DNA of 64,000 nt from positions 8,682 to 72,681 of the forward strand of contig JAEYTP010000083.1 in the NCBI GenBank assembly GCA_023433945.1, read 5' to 3'. The translations under genes and the position numbers were made by a program. This stretch comes from Bacillota bacterium. GTDB taxonomy: Bacteria; Bacillota; Clostridia; Acetivibrionales; DSM-1351. Below the pieces are notes generated by a model. It did not search any database. It was not told the origin of the DNA and saw nothing but the letters and a program-made list of their open reading frames with translations. Positions 8,773 to 18,044 of the stretch are shown piece by piece; within the stretch, counting starts at the first letter, position 1, and every line of letters starts with the position of its first letter.

Positions 8773-10557
8773 CTAAATAATTGTTTTCTTATACATCTTA
8801 TTGCAAGCTATTCCACAACCTAAGACAATCCAAAAAACAGGACTGGCATTAACAGTACTATCGGTTGAAATAGAGTTCACTAGGAAAGCACATACAGTTG
8901 CAAGACAAGCAACGCCATAATAGTAAAAACAATTATCGGATTTTGGGTTTATATAAAGTTTTACAGACCATACAAAATATGCAGCAAAAGCAAACAACAA
9001 AGCTATTAGTGATACTAGTCCAGAGTTAATAGCAACTTGCAAATAGAAATTATGAGGTTTATCAACTACAGAATATACATTACTAAGGTATTTCATTTTC
9101 GCATTATATTCATTTTGTGGAAACTGCATAGCAAATGTATCTGGACCACCACCAATTAAAATATTATTTTTTATAAGCGGAATAGATCGGGACCATATAT
9201 ATCCTCTAGAAGAACCCCAGAGTTCCTTTCCTTCAAATCCATATGTTGGCGGAGTAACTAGATCGATTGGCGTGTCCATTGTATTAACAAACTGGAAGTA
9301 TCCTTTTTCATTGTAACTAATAATAAACTGAGTGTTAGTTGCTATGACTTGCATTCTATTAGAACCAACAAAAAAAGTAATCTTATTAAAACGATTATCA
9401 TTAACAGTAAAGTGCGAAGAGTCTATGAAGCTTAAAGAAAGCTGATTATTATTTTGGTCTAAGAAGAGATAGCCTTTTTCTGGATCAAGCCTCACTATTA
9501 ATGTATCCGGACCTACATTGATTAAAAAATCAGAGTCATGAGAGCTGAAATCTGTTACACTGCCGTTGTTAGTGACTGATTGTGAGTTTGATTGTTGAGT
9601 TAAAAATTTACCAATCCAAGCTCTATATATATATCCGTCACTCATTGAGTTTGCTAGAATTAGGCAACCAACTATAAGTACTATAGGTATAACTGAAAAT
9701 TTCCATTCTTTAATAATTTTTTTTCTAGCAAAAACGAGTATAATAAATAGTCCAATAAAGGCACCTATAAAACCAGCGGTTGACTTTGAACCGAGAAGTG
9801 CATAGAAGAATAAGAAAGAAAGAAGAGCTAGCGCTATCTTAATAGATTTCTTATTATTAAAGAAGTATAATGCAGTAGTCAGATTAAAAATCATGGCAAA
9901 ATATATACCAACGTAATTAGGGTTTTGTAATGTTGTGTATATAATATTATCCTTAAAAGTAAAATCTAGTTGGTCTATTAGGTGATACAGACTAGAGGGT
10001 AAAATTAGTTTCTTACCAAAACCAGACCTAAATAAATCCAAGTTAAACGTTTGGAATACACCTATAATTGCGATAATTGAAGCTGTAATAAATAAAAAAG
10101 TAAAAATATAATTCAACTGTTTTCCTGATGTAATTAGCAATGCTGCTGATAAACATAGTACAATATAGAATAAAATAACAAACAGCCCTTCGTATCTTTC
10201 TGGATATCCATATAGGGCGATTTGAGGATACTTGGATGCGAATGCTGATAATACACTTAATATGGCATATATACCAAGCGGAATAACAATATAAACAGGA
10301 AGAGACTTTACAGACTTTCTGTTTTTAACTATGTAGTATATCGCTATACCAAGACAAATAGTACCAAGTATTTGAAGCCACAATGCCTTATAGTATGTGA
10401 AAAACTCAATATTTTCAGTTTTCCCTGTCCAATAACTTGCTGTTTGAGCATCAAGCAAATAGTACTTTGCATAGATAATCAAGGGTATAATAGAAATTGC
10501 TAATATTAAAGGGATTATTAGTGAAATATTGTCCCTTTTTGTTAGATTTTTCTTCAT
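8773..10557 (-). CDS. O-antigen ligase-like (Wzy_C family) polytopic membrane protein
   Basis: 594-aa integral membrane protein. The ATG is preceded by GGAAGGTGG with suitable spacing. The first ~315 residues hold about nine hydrophobic segments. Then comes a hydrophilic, beta-rich insertion (about residues 325-440). It is followed by the Wzy_C signature region (IGGGPDTFAMQFPQNEY, then DKPHNFYLQVAINSG) and two or three final membrane helices. The family contains O-antigen ligases and polymerases, and in Gram-positive S-layer glycosylation clusters it contains the enzyme that transfers the finished glycan to S-layer protein (WsfB/WsaB type). Position between the S-layer genes and the glycan operon makes such a ligase or polymerase role plausible. 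Whether it acts on protein or on polymer is inference. Confidence 0.8.
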   Translation of the reverse strand: MKKNLTKRDNISLIIPLILAISIIPLIIYAKYYLLDAQTASYWTGKTENIEFFTYYKALWLQILGTICLGIAIYYIVKNRKSVKSLPVYIVIPLGIYAILSVLSAFASKYPQIALYGYPERYEGLFVILFYIVLCLSAALLITSGKQLNYIFTFLFITASIIAIIGVFQTFNLDLFRSGFGKKLILPSSLYHLIDQLDFTFKDNIIYTTLQNPNYVGIYFAMIFNLTTALYFFNNKKSIKIALALLSFLFFYALLGSKSTAGFIGAFIGLFIILVFARKKIIKEWKFSVIPIVLIVGCLILANSMSDGYIYRAWIGKFLTQQSNSQSVTNNGSVTDFSSHDSDFLINVGPDTLIVRLDPEKGYLFLDQNNNQLSLSFIDSSHFTVNDNRFNKITFFVGSNRMQVIATNTQFIISYNEKGYFQFVNTMDTPIDLVTPPTYGFEGKELWGSSRGYIWSRSIPLIKNNILIGGGPDTFAMQFPQNEYNAKMKYLSNVYSVVDKPHNFYLQVAINSGLVSLIALLFAFAAYFVWSVKLYINPKSDNCFYYYGVACLATVCAFLVNSISTDSTVNASPVFWIVLGCGIACNKMYKKTII

Positions 10558-10635
10558 GTAAACACCACCTTCCAAGCTATTCTACCATAATTTTATAACA
10601 TCAGCAAATATTGAATTGTAGAGATTTGTATTTAA

Positions 10636-10685
10636 TTGACAAAAACCATGTAAAGAAATATAATAATATTGTTCAATAATTGAAC
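10636..10685 (+). promoter_or_regulatory. Promoter and +1 palindromic operator of the glycan operon
   Basis: TTGACA (10636-10641), a 17-base spacer and TATAAT (10659-10664) form a near-consensus sigma-A promoter. The perfect 15-base palindrome GTTCAATAATTGAAC (10671-10685) sits at the predicted transcription start and runs up to the SD of the regulator gene. Such placement fits repression of the operon by its own first gene product; this is inferred from position only. Confidence 0.8.
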
Positions 10686-10700
10686 AAGGGTGGAATAATA

Positions 10701-11204
10701 GTGGATAAAGAATTTGTGATTTTAACAGAAATAGAAAAAAACTCAAATATAACACAGAGAGAACTTTCAAAAAAGGTAGATTTATCACTAGGAAGTATTA
10801 ATTTACTTTTGAATAAGTTGGCCAAGGAAGGGCTTATAAAAATAAAGCAGATCCCAATGAATAGAGTAGCATATATGCTCACACCTAATGGTATGGCTGA
10901 AAAGATAAAAAAAACTAGGAACTATATTAGATATCATTATAACTATATTAATGATACTAAAATGGCCATACAAAGAGAACTCAACTATTTAGTAAGTGAG
11001 TATAGAAACATAACAATTATATTGGAACATGATGAAATAAGTGAGCTTGTTGAACAAATTATTACGGAAGAAAAACGCATTAATTGTATAACGATTGATA
11101 AGCTAAAAGGTGATGTGCATTACATGGTAGTACTTAGCACTGATATGTACAATAAAGTAAAAGATCAGTATAATAACGTGATCAATTTAATGGAACTACT
11201 ATAA
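10701..11204 (+). CDS. MarR/winged-helix transcriptional regulator of the EPS type
   Basis: 167-aa cytoplasmic DNA-binding protein. A GTG start follows AAGGGTGG by 7 bases; an in-frame TTG further upstream lies inside the palindromic operator and is rejected. Residues 1-75 form a winged helix-turn-helix (ITQRELSKKVDLSLGSINLLLNKLAKEGLI is the HTH, followed by a wing and LTPNGM). The C-terminal half is helical and then alpha/beta, with no recognised ligand-binding motif. It resembles MarR-family EPS-associated regulators that open polysaccharide operons. It probably autoregulates and controls the downstream genes through the adjacent palindrome. Confidence 0.8.
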   Translation: MDKEFVILTEIEKNSNITQRELSKKVDLSLGSINLLLNKLAKEGLIKIKQIPMNRVAYMLTPNGMAEKIKKTRNYIRYHYNYINDTKMAIQRELNYLVSEYRNITIILEHDEISELVEQIITEEKRINCITIDKLKGDVHYMVVLSTDMYNKVKDQYNNVINLMELL

Positions 11205-11234
11205 AAAAATACATATGAAAGAGGGAATTTATTA

Positions 11235-12287
11235 ATGAGAAAAGCACTCATAACTGGCATTACAGGCCAGGATGGTTCATATTTAGCTGAATTCCTACTA
11301 GAAAAAGGATATGAAGTACACGGGATAATTCGTAGAGCAAGTACATTTAATACAAAAAGGATAGATCATCTGATGGAGAATAAAGACATCATGGATAAAA
11401 AGCTATTTTTATATCATGGTGACTTAGCAGATTCTAGCAATCTCAACAGAGTACTAGAAAAGGCACAACCGGATGAAATATATAATCTTGCAGCTCAGAG
11501 CCATGTACAGGTGTCATTTGAGGTCCCAGAGTATACAGCAGAAGTTGATGCGATAGGAACCATAAGGTTGTTGGATGCTATAAAAGAAAGTGGATTGAAG
11601 ACAAAGTTTTATCAAGCTTCAACAAGTGAACTTTATGGTGGTTTACCAGGTACTGAGCCTCAGAGCGAAAAAACACCATTTTATCCAAGAAGTCCTTATG
11701 CAGCTGCTAAGCTTTATGCATACTGGATAGCAGTAAATTATAGGGAAGCTTATAATTTGTATGCCTGCAATGGAATTTTATTTAACCATGAATCACCTAG
11801 AAGAGGTGAGACCTTTGTAACAAGAAAAATTACGAGAGCTGTTGCTGAGATTGTTTCTGGGAAGAAGGACAGGCTTTCGCTAGGAAATCTAGATGCAAAG
11901 CGAGATTGGGGCTTTGCAGGAGATTATGTAAAGGGAATGTGGATGATGCTTCAGCAGGAGAAACCCGAGGATTTTGTACTGGCAACTGGTGAAACACACA
12001 CTGTCAGAGAGTTTGTTGAATTATCCTTTAAACATGTAGGAATAGAGATAAACTGGTCTGGTAAAGGGATAGATGAAAAGGGAATTGATAAAGCTACCGG
12101 GAAGGTATTGGTAAACGTAAATCCAAGATACTTTAGACCTACTGAGGTAGAAGTACTACTTGGTGATCCAACAAAAGCTGAAACAAAGCTTGGTTGGAAG
12201 CGGGAGGTTTCATTTAAACAGTTAGTTAAAATGATGGTAGAGGCTGATTGTAAAGAACATAATATGGGGGCAATAAAACTTGGATAA
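11235..12287 (+). CDS. gmd: GDP-mannose 4,6-dehydratase
   Basis: 350-aa extended SDR enzyme converting GDP-D-mannose to GDP-4-keto-6-deoxy-D-mannose, the first committed step to GDP-L-fucose. The NAD(P)-binding motif [14 protein letters not shown] is at residues 8-21. The catalytic S/T with Y-x3-K is seen in [12 protein letters not shown], and the family motif [16 protein letters not shown] is intact. Length is normal for Gmd. It is the second gene of the operon and overlaps the ABC permease gene by 8 bases. The partner enzymes manC and fcl lie about 19 kb downstream in the same locus. Confidence 0.96.
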   Translation: MRKALITGITGQDGSYLAEFLLEKGYEVHGIIRRASTFNTKRIDHLMENKDIMDKKLFLYHGDLADSSNLNRVLEKAQPDEIYNLAAQSHVQVSFEVPEYTAEVDAIGTIRLLDAIKESGLKTKFYQASTSELYGGLPGTEPQSEKTPFYPRSPYAAAKLYAYWIAVNYREAYNLYACNGILFNHESPRRGETFVTRKITRAVAEIVSGKKDRLSLGNLDAKRDWGFAGDYVKGMWMMLQQEKPEDFVLATGETHTVREFVELSFKHVGIEINWSGKGIDEKGIDKATGKVLVNVNPRYFRPTEVEVLLGDPTKAETKLGWKREVSFKQLVKMMVEADCKEHNMGAIKLG

Positions 12288-13113
12288 GCATAATAACTTT
12301 ACACTTTATATCGAAGCGGGTAAAACAGAAAAACAATATATTAAGGATATTTGGCGTTATAGGGAATTATTCTATTTCTTGGCATGGAGAGATATATTAG
12401 TCAGATATAAACAGACAGTAATAGGTGTATTATGGGCTGTCCTGAGACCTTTTTTAACAATGGTAGTATTTACTTTTATTTTCGGAAACGTTGCTAAACT
12501 GCCATCTGAGGGAGGAGCACCTTATCCTATTATGGTATATGCAGCTATGTTACCATGGTCATTTTTCGCTAGTGCATTGCAAGAAAGCAGTAATAGTTTG
12601 ATTTCAAACTCAAATATGATTTCAAAGATATACTTTCCAAGACTAGTTGTACCCACAAGTGCTGTGATAGTAAGTTTTGTAGACTTTTTAATATCTTTTG
12701 TAATTCTTATTGGACTAATGATGTTTTACGGTTTTGTACCTCAAATACAGATACTTTTGCTCCCGGTATTTACGCTTATTGCATTTGTTGCTGCAATGGG
12801 TTTTGGATTATGGCTTGCAGCATTAAACGTTAAGTATCGAGACTTTAGATATATTGTACCCTTTATTGTACAGTTCGGCTTATACATATCACCAGTTGGT
12901 TTTTCGAGTGCAGTGATTCCAGAACAATGGAGACTGCTGTATTCGATAAATCCTATGGTTGGAGTAATAGATGGCTTTAGGTGGAGTATAATTGGAAACA
13001 CTCAGATTTATTGGCCAGGGATGATTCTTTCACTGTTACTAGTGAGCTTTGTATTTGTAGTTGGATTGTTATACTTCAGAAAGACTGAAAGAACTTTTGC
13101 AGATGTAATTTAA
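12280..13113 (+). CDS. ABC-2 type polysaccharide exporter, permease subunit (Wzm-like)
   Basis: 277-aa inner-membrane protein with six predicted helices. The amphipathic N-terminus ([20 protein letters not shown]) and the sequence [15 protein letters not shown] are typical of the ABC2 transporter family that exports O-antigen, teichoic acid or S-layer glycan precursors. It starts with TTG within the end of gmd. The next gene encodes the matching ATPase. The pair would flip or export the undecaprenyl-linked glycan across the membrane. Confidence 0.92.
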   Translation: MDKHNNFTLYIEAGKTEKQYIKDIWRYRELFYFLAWRDILVRYKQTVIGVLWAVLRPFLTMVVFTFIFGNVAKLPSEGGAPYPIMVYAAMLPWSFFASALQESSNSLISNSNMISKIYFPRLVVPTSAVIVSFVDFLISFVILIGLMMFYGFVPQIQILLLPVFTLIAFVAAMGFGLWLAALNVKYRDFRYIVPFIVQFGLYISPVGFSSAVIPEQWRLLYSINPMVGVIDGFRWSIIGNTQIYWPGMILSLLLVSFVFVVGLLYFRKTERTFADVI

Positions 13114-13124
13114 CGGGGGTAGTG

Positions 13125-14408
13125 ATGTCTGATAATATAATTGAAGTAAGAGATATAGGGAAAAAGTATATAATTAATCATCAGCAAAGTGAACGTTATA
13201 CAGCACTCAGAGATGTTGTGGCTAACAAGGTGAAAAACTTTGGCAAGAAAAAGTTAGATACTGGAGAAAAGGAAGAGTTTTGGGCACTTAAGGATGTTTC
13301 TTTTGATATAAAGCAAGGTGACAAGGTTGGTATTATAGGTAGAAATGGTGCTGGTAAATCAACTCTTCTCAAACTATTGAGTAGAATTACAGACCCCACT
13401 ACTGGTAGCATAAAAATAAATGGCAGGGTGGCAAGCTTGCTAGAAGTAGGCACTGGGTTTCATCCAGAGTTAACTGGTAGAGAAAATATATTTTTGAATG
13501 GTGCTATACTCGGAATGAGTAAGCAGGAGATTAAGAAGAAGTTTGATGAAATCGTTGAGTTTGCTGAGGTTGAGAAATTTCTTGATACCCCTGTAAAGAG
13601 ATTTTCATCTGGAATGTATGTAAGACTTGCATTCTCCGTAGCTGCCCATCTTGAGCCTGAAATCTTGATAGTAGATGAAGTTCTAGCTGTTGGTGATGCA
13701 CAGTTTCAAAAGAAGTGCCTAGGGAAGATGGGAGATGTTAGCAAAGAAGGTAGAACTGTGCTATTTGTAAGTCATAATATGGGGGCAATACAACAGCTTT
13801 GTGATAAGGGGATATTGCTTGATAAGGGAACTTTATGTAAGAAAGGTCGAATAGACCAAGTAATTAAAGAATACTTTTCCACCCAAAGCAAGTTTATGTC
13901 TTCAAAAAGTTATATATATTTTGAAGAAAAAAATAACAAAGAATTTCAACTGCTCGATATTAGTTTAAAGAATATGTTAGGGCATTACTCTAAGATGTTC
14001 AGCTGTGATGAAGATATAATTATTGAAATGAACTGCATAAGTAGGTCAATAATACCTGCCTTATATGGGTATTTGGCAATCTTTAACCAGCTTGGCCAAA
14101 GAGTACTGGTATCAGATACCTTTGATATTCCACCTAATATCTGTGATTTTATTACTATAGGGAAACATACTATTAAAGTAACTATCCCAGCTAGAAGTTT
14201 ATCAGCAGGTCAGTATAGCATTTCAGTGAATTTTACTAGTGAACAAAGCAATAATGGATTTAATGTTGATGTACATGAAAATGTGATTACATTTAGTCTG
14301 GAGGACTCACTCACACAAAGGGGGAATTCTAGAGAGGGGTATTTCAGCACTCTACTCAAATGGAGTATTACTAAAGATATAGGAGGGGATAAAAATGAGG
14401 AAAGGTAA
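13125..14408 (+). CDS. ABC polysaccharide exporter, ATPase subunit with C-terminal glycan-binding domain (Wzt-like)
   Basis: 427 aa. The ATG with upstream GGGGGT is preferred to a GTG three bases earlier. The ABC domain (residues 1-250) has Walker A GRNGAGKSTLL, signature SSGMYVRLAFS, Walker B ILIVDEVLAVGD and the H-loop SHNM. Residues from about 265 onward form a beta-rich C-terminal domain like the Wzt carbohydrate-binding module, which in characterised systems recognises the mature non-reducing end of the polymer. This suggests export of a terminated chain. It partners the permease upstream and overlaps neuB by 14 bases. Confidence 0.93.
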   Translation: MSDNIIEVRDIGKKYIINHQQSERYTALRDVVANKVKNFGKKKLDTGEKEEFWALKDVSFDIKQGDKVGIIGRNGAGKSTLLKLLSRITDPTTGSIKINGRVASLLEVGTGFHPELTGRENIFLNGAILGMSKQEIKKKFDEIVEFAEVEKFLDTPVKRFSSGMYVRLAFSVAAHLEPEILIVDEVLAVGDAQFQKKCLGKMGDVSKEGRTVLFVSHNMGAIQQLCDKGILLDKGTLCKKGRIDQVIKEYFSTQSKFMSSKSYIYFEEKNNKEFQLLDISLKNMLGHYSKMFSCDEDIIIEMNCISRSIIPALYGYLAIFNQLGQRVLVSDTFDIPPNICDFITIGKHTIKVTIPARSLSAGQYSISVNFTSEQSNNGFNVDVHENVITFSLEDSLTQRGNSREGYFSTLLKWSITKDIGGDKNEER

Positions 14409-15279
14409 GCCGATAATAATTGCGGAAATTGGATGTAATCATAAAGGCGATATTAATATAGCAAAAGAAATGATTTATATCTGCAAATTTTTCTGCAAAG
14501 CCGATGCTGTAAAATTTCAGAAAAGGAATAATAAGGAATTATTATCTGAAGAGGAGTATAATACTCCACATCCAAATCCGTTGAATTCTTATGGAAAGAC
14601 TTATGGAGAACATAGGGAATACTTAGAATTTACGTTAGATCAGCATATTGAGCTAATGGAGTATTGTAAAGAGGTTGGTATAGTATATAGTACGTCTGTA
14701 TGGGATAGTACATCTGCAAAAGAGATAACTAGTCTAAATCCTGATTTTATTAAAATACCTTCTGCACAAAATAGTAATTTGAGGATGTTAGAATGGATTT
14801 GTAAAAATTATAAAAAAGAAATTCATATATCTTTAGGCATGACAACTAATTTAGAATTAGAAAGAATGATTGAATTATTTGAAGACTATAAAAGACTAAA
14901 AGATGTTGTATTATATTGTTGTACCTCTGGATATCCAGTGCCATTTGAGGATGTTTGTTTACTAGAGATAAGTAAAGTATTAAGCCTTTATGGTAATAAA
15001 ATTAAGGCAGTAGGATTCTCCGGGCACCATTTAGGAATTGCGATTGACATAGCGGCTATGACTCTAGGAGCGCAGTATATAGAAAGGCACTTTACATTGG
15101 ATAGAACTTGGAAGGGAACAGACCATGCTGCTTCTTTGGAACCAGATGGGTTAAGAAGATTAGTAAGAGATGTTAATGCAACATACTTAGCATTAACTAA
15201 TAAAGATAAGGAATTATTGAATATAGAAGTTCCTCAAAGAAATAAATTAAAGTATAAAGGATTAAAAAATGAAGAATAA
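14395..15279 (+). CDS. NeuB-family nonulosonate (sialic acid-like) synthase lacking the SAF domain
   Basis: 294-aa TIM-barrel enzyme condensing phosphoenolpyruvate with a six-carbon sugar to give a nine-carbon nonulosonate. Family motifs are intact: IIAEIGCNHKG, VKFQKRN, FIKIPSAQN, the metal-ligand region GFSGHH and IERHFTLDRTWKGTDHAASL. NeuB/SpsE proteins are usually about 340-350 aa with a C-terminal antifreeze-like (SAF) domain; this protein stops after the barrel. An SD (GGAGGGG) lies inside the end of the ABC ATPase gene. The next gene encodes a CMP-transferase fused to a phosphatase, so a phosphorylated substrate route is plausible. Exact sugar (KDN, Neu5Ac or other) is not determined. 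Confidence 0.88.
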   Translation: MRKGKPIIIAEIGCNHKGDINIAKEMIYICKFFCKADAVKFQKRNNKELLSEEEYNTPHPNPLNSYGKTYGEHREYLEFTLDQHIELMEYCKEVGIVYSTSVWDSTSAKEITSLNPDFIKIPSAQNSNLRMLEWICKNYKKEIHISLGMTTNLELERMIELFEDYKRLKDVVLYCCTSGYPVPFEDVCLLEISKVLSLYGNKIKAVGFSGHHLGIAIDIAAMTLGAQYIERHFTLDRTWKGTDHAASLEPDGLRRLVRDVNATYLALTNKDKELLNIEVPQRNKLKYKGLKNEE

Positions 15280-16450
15280 AAACAAAATTATAGCATTTAT
15301 ACCCCTAAGAGGTGGAAGCAAGTCTATTCCTTATAAAAATGTAAAAATTCTTAATGGGAAACCTTTAGCATATTGGTGTATTAAAGCTGCGTGTAGTTGT
15401 AGATATATTGATAAGGTTATTGTTTCAACTGATTCACCGATAATAAAGGAAACCGTGAAAAACTTCAATTTTGATAAGGTAGAGATAATTAACAGGTCAG
15501 AAATTGTTTCAACAGACATAGCTTCAACAGAATCGGTTATGTTAGAGTATGCGACGGAAGATAAACAATTTTCTATTATAACTTTAATCCAAGCAACTTC
15601 TCCTCTGTTATCTGGTAAAGACTTAGATAAAGCATTTGAAATTTATTTAGATAATGTAAATATGGACTCAATGATTTCAGTTGTTAGACAAAAAAGGTTT
15701 TTATGGGAAAGGTATGGAGAATATAATAAACCGATTAATTACGACTATTTAAATAGACCTAGGAGGCAAGAGTTCGAAGGGTTTCTTGTAGAGAATGGTG
15801 CTTTTTATATAACGACAAGAGATGCATTATTAAGTAGCAAATGTAGAGTTTCCGGAAACATTGGAACATATGAAATGAATGAAAACTCATACTATGAACT
15901 AGATGAACCAAATGATTGGTTAGTAGTTGAGAATTTACTAAAAAGAGTGTATTTTGATACTGAGCTTTCCGATGCTTGTAGACAAATAAAGATGTTAATA
16001 ATGGACTGTGATGGAGTTTTGACTGATGGAGGTATGTACTACTCTAATGACGGAGAAGTTTTAAAAAAGTTTAATACTAGAGATGGAATGGGAATATCTT
16101 TATGTCATAATAGTGGAATAAAAACAGCTATAATAACAGGCGAAAAGAGCGAGTTTATTGTTAAAAGAGCTCAGAAGCTAAAAATAGATGAAGTATATTT
16201 GGGTGTTAATGAAAAAGAAAAGATACTAGAAAAAATAGTAAAGAAACATAATTTAAGCTATGAACAAATAGCATATATAGGCGATGATATAAACGATATT
16301 CAAGTTTTACAAAAAGTTGGTCTTCCCTGCTCTGTAGAAGATGCTGTACCTGAAGTGAAAAGTATATGTTCTGTCATTTCAAATAAAAAAGGTGGAGAAG
16401 GTGCAGTTAGAGAAATAATAGATACAATATTAGCTTACAAGAAAATATAA
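15269..16450 (+). CDS. Bifunctional acylneuraminate cytidylyltransferase / KdsC-like HAD phosphatase
   Basis: 393-aa fusion. Residues 1-225 are a CMP-nonulosonate synthetase (IAFIPLRGGSKSIPYKN is the nucleotide-binding motif; LIQATSPLLSGKDL follows). Residues 235-393 are a HAD phosphatase of the KdsC/YrbI type with all catalytic motifs intact: DCDGVLTDGG, ITGEKS, IGDDINDI, and a GEGAVREIID tail. The same domain order occurs in animal CMAS. The protein probably removes a 9-phosphate made by the upstream synthase and activates the sugar with CTP. It overlaps neuB by 11 bases, with AAAGGA as SD. Confidence 0.9.
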   Translation: MKNKNKIIAFIPLRGGSKSIPYKNVKILNGKPLAYWCIKAACSCRYIDKVIVSTDSPIIKETVKNFNFDKVEIINRSEIVSTDIASTESVMLEYATEDKQFSIITLIQATSPLLSGKDLDKAFEIYLDNVNMDSMISVVRQKRFLWERYGEYNKPINYDYLNRPRRQEFEGFLVENGAFYITTRDALLSSKCRVSGNIGTYEMNENSYYELDEPNDWLVVENLLKRVYFDTELSDACRQIKMLIMDCDGVLTDGGMYYSNDGEVLKKFNTRDGMGISLCHNSGIKTAIITGEKSEFIVKRAQKLKIDEVYLGVNEKEKILEKIVKKHNLSYEQIAYIGDDINDIQVLQKVGLPCSVEDAVPEVKSICSVISNKKGGEGAVREIIDTILAYKKI

Positions 16451-16465
16451 CTTATGGGGATAAAT

Positions 16466-17281
16466 ATGTTACACTTACGAGATTTTATACCACCAATTCT
16501 ACTAAATTATAGAGATACATTTTACGCAAATTATAAATATATGATGTATAGGAATAAAAATATTTTTAGAAATAACCTTAATTTAGAGAACTGTGGAAAG
16601 GGGAAAAGAGCCTTTATTTTGGCCACAGGACCAAGTATTAAAAAGGAAGATTTATCGCTTCTTAGTAAGGAAGACTGCTTTAGCGTAAGTAATTTTTTTC
16701 TTCATAAAAATATAAATGAAATTAATCCTAAAATGCATTTTTTTGCACCATACCACGAGCCTCTGATATTAGAAAATTATGTTGAATGGTTAGCAAAATC
16801 AGATACAATATTGCCTATCACAACAGATATTGTTCTAGGGCATAAAACGAAAGATATGGTAGAAAAATTCAATTTATTTAAATATAGACAAGTTAGATAT
16901 CTATATTTAACTTATAATAATACTTTAGATGTTGATATAACAAAAAATGTGTTAGGCCCTCAGACAGGTCCATTAATGATATTACCAGTTTTAATTTACA
17001 TGGGTTATAACCAAATATATCTGTTAGGCTGCGACCATAATACACTAAAGTATTATGGAGGTACTGTAGAAAATTTTTATGAAGCAGACATGGATATAAG
17101 AAAAAATGCTATAAATAAATGGGAATCACCTTACAATGAACTTATGTGTACTATGAATGTATTTAAGCAGTATGAATACTATGCTAAGATTGCGGATAAA
17201 AAGGGAATAAAGATTATTAATTTATCTATGGAATCATGGCTAGACATCTTCCCGAAGAACAGGTTATCAAACATACTGTAA
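16466..17281 (+). CDS. Putative nonulosonate (sialyl)transferase, GT42/DUF115-like
   Basis: 271 aa from an ATG with GGGGAT at the right distance; an ATG 12 bases earlier has no SD. The motif KGKRAFILATGPSIKKEDL near residue 40, the conserved SVSNFF strand, and GPQTGPLMILPVLIYMGYNQ followed by IYLLGCDHN resemble the nucleotide-binding fold shared by Campylobacter CST sialyltransferases (GT42) and DUF115 proteins. Its position directly after the CMP-nonulosonate synthetase makes it the best candidate in the window for transferring that sugar. No membrane segments are evident. The assignment rests on motif resemblance and context, not on a search. Confidence 0.6.
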   Translation: MLHLRDFIPPILLNYRDTFYANYKYMMYRNKNIFRNNLNLENCGKGKRAFILATGPSIKKEDLSLLSKEDCFSVSNFFLHKNINEINPKMHFFAPYHEPLILENYVEWLAKSDTILPITTDIVLGHKTKDMVEKFNLFKYRQVRYLYLTYNNTLDVDITKNVLGPQTGPLMILPVLIYMGYNQIYLLGCDHNTLKYYGGTVENFYEADMDIRKNAINKWESPYNELMCTMNVFKQYEYYAKIADKKGIKIINLSMESWLDIFPKNRLSNIL

Positions 17282-17344
17282 CTATTAATGAATTAGTATT
17301 TGATAAATAAGACCATTTGAATTGGTTGTGAAAAGAGGAATTAC

Positions 17345-18037
17345 ATGATTTTAAGTAAATTTAAAAGATTTATTATTAGAAGTTTTTTTAAACCGACTAA
17401 TATAACAAAAGTAAGTGTTGAACCTGTGAGTAAAAGTTTTGGATTTGATAGGGGAACTCCAATAGATAGATATTATATTGAAAAATTTTTAAGTAATAAC
17501 TCAGCATATATCCAAGGGGTTTGTATGGAGATTGCAGAGAGAGATTATACTATTAAATTTGGTGGTTCAAAGGTTAGTAGAGCATATGTTCTTCATGTTG
17601 AGAATCAGTGTGACGAGCTAAGCATAAAGGGTAACTTGGAAAATGGAGAAGGAATCCCTGAAAATTTTGTAGATTGCTTTATTGTCACACAAACCCTTCC
17701 ATTTATATATGATGTTAGACAAGTAGCTAAAAATATTATTAAAGTTTTGAAGCCAGGCGGGGTAGCACTAATTACTGTTCCAGGTATTACACAAATAAGC
17801 AGATATGATATGGATAGGTGGGGACACTTCTGGAGTTTTACCGATTTAACAGTAAAAAGGCTATTTTCTGAGCTTGTGCCTGAAGAGAATATAGATATAA
17901 ATACATATGGTAACGTAAAAGTAGCTAGTTCATTTTTATATGGACTCTGTTTGGAAGAAATATCTCATGAAGACTTGGATCACCACGACAAGAACTACCA
18001 ACTAATTATTACTGCAAAAATAACAAAGCCATTATGA
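17345..18037 (+). CDS. Class I SAM-dependent methyltransferase (type 11)
   Basis: 230 aa. Residues 50-110 hold a degenerate SAM-binding motif I (CMEIAERDYTIKFGG in place of the usual V-L-D-x-G-x-G), an acidic motif in LHVENQCDEL, and the post-motif region FVDCFIVTQTLPFI then VLKPGGVALITVPG, characteristic of methyltransferase type 11. The SD is AAGAGGA. It sits among glycosyltransferase genes and may O-methylate a sugar of the glycan or its terminus. In ABC-exported glycans terminal methylation often signals chain end, and a Wzt with a C-terminal domain is present here; that link is inference. Confidence 0.78.
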   Translation: MILSKFKRFIIRSFFKPTNITKVSVEPVSKSFGFDRGTPIDRYYIEKFLSNNSAYIQGVCMEIAERDYTIKFGGSKVSRAYVLHVENQCDELSIKGNLENGEGIPENFVDCFIVTQTLPFIYDVRQVAKNIIKVLKPGGVALITVPGITQISRYDMDRWGHFWSFTDLTVKRLFSELVPEENIDINTYGNVKVASSFLYGLCLEEISHEDLDHHDKNYQLIITAKITKPL

Positions 18038-18044
18038 GGTTACT

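Noticed and set aside
13125..14408. TagH-type teichoic acid exporter instead of Wzt
   Set aside because: The C-terminal part is a beta-rich soluble domain without the membrane segment expected for TagH, and the neighbours are nucleotide-sugar and glycosyltransferase genes.
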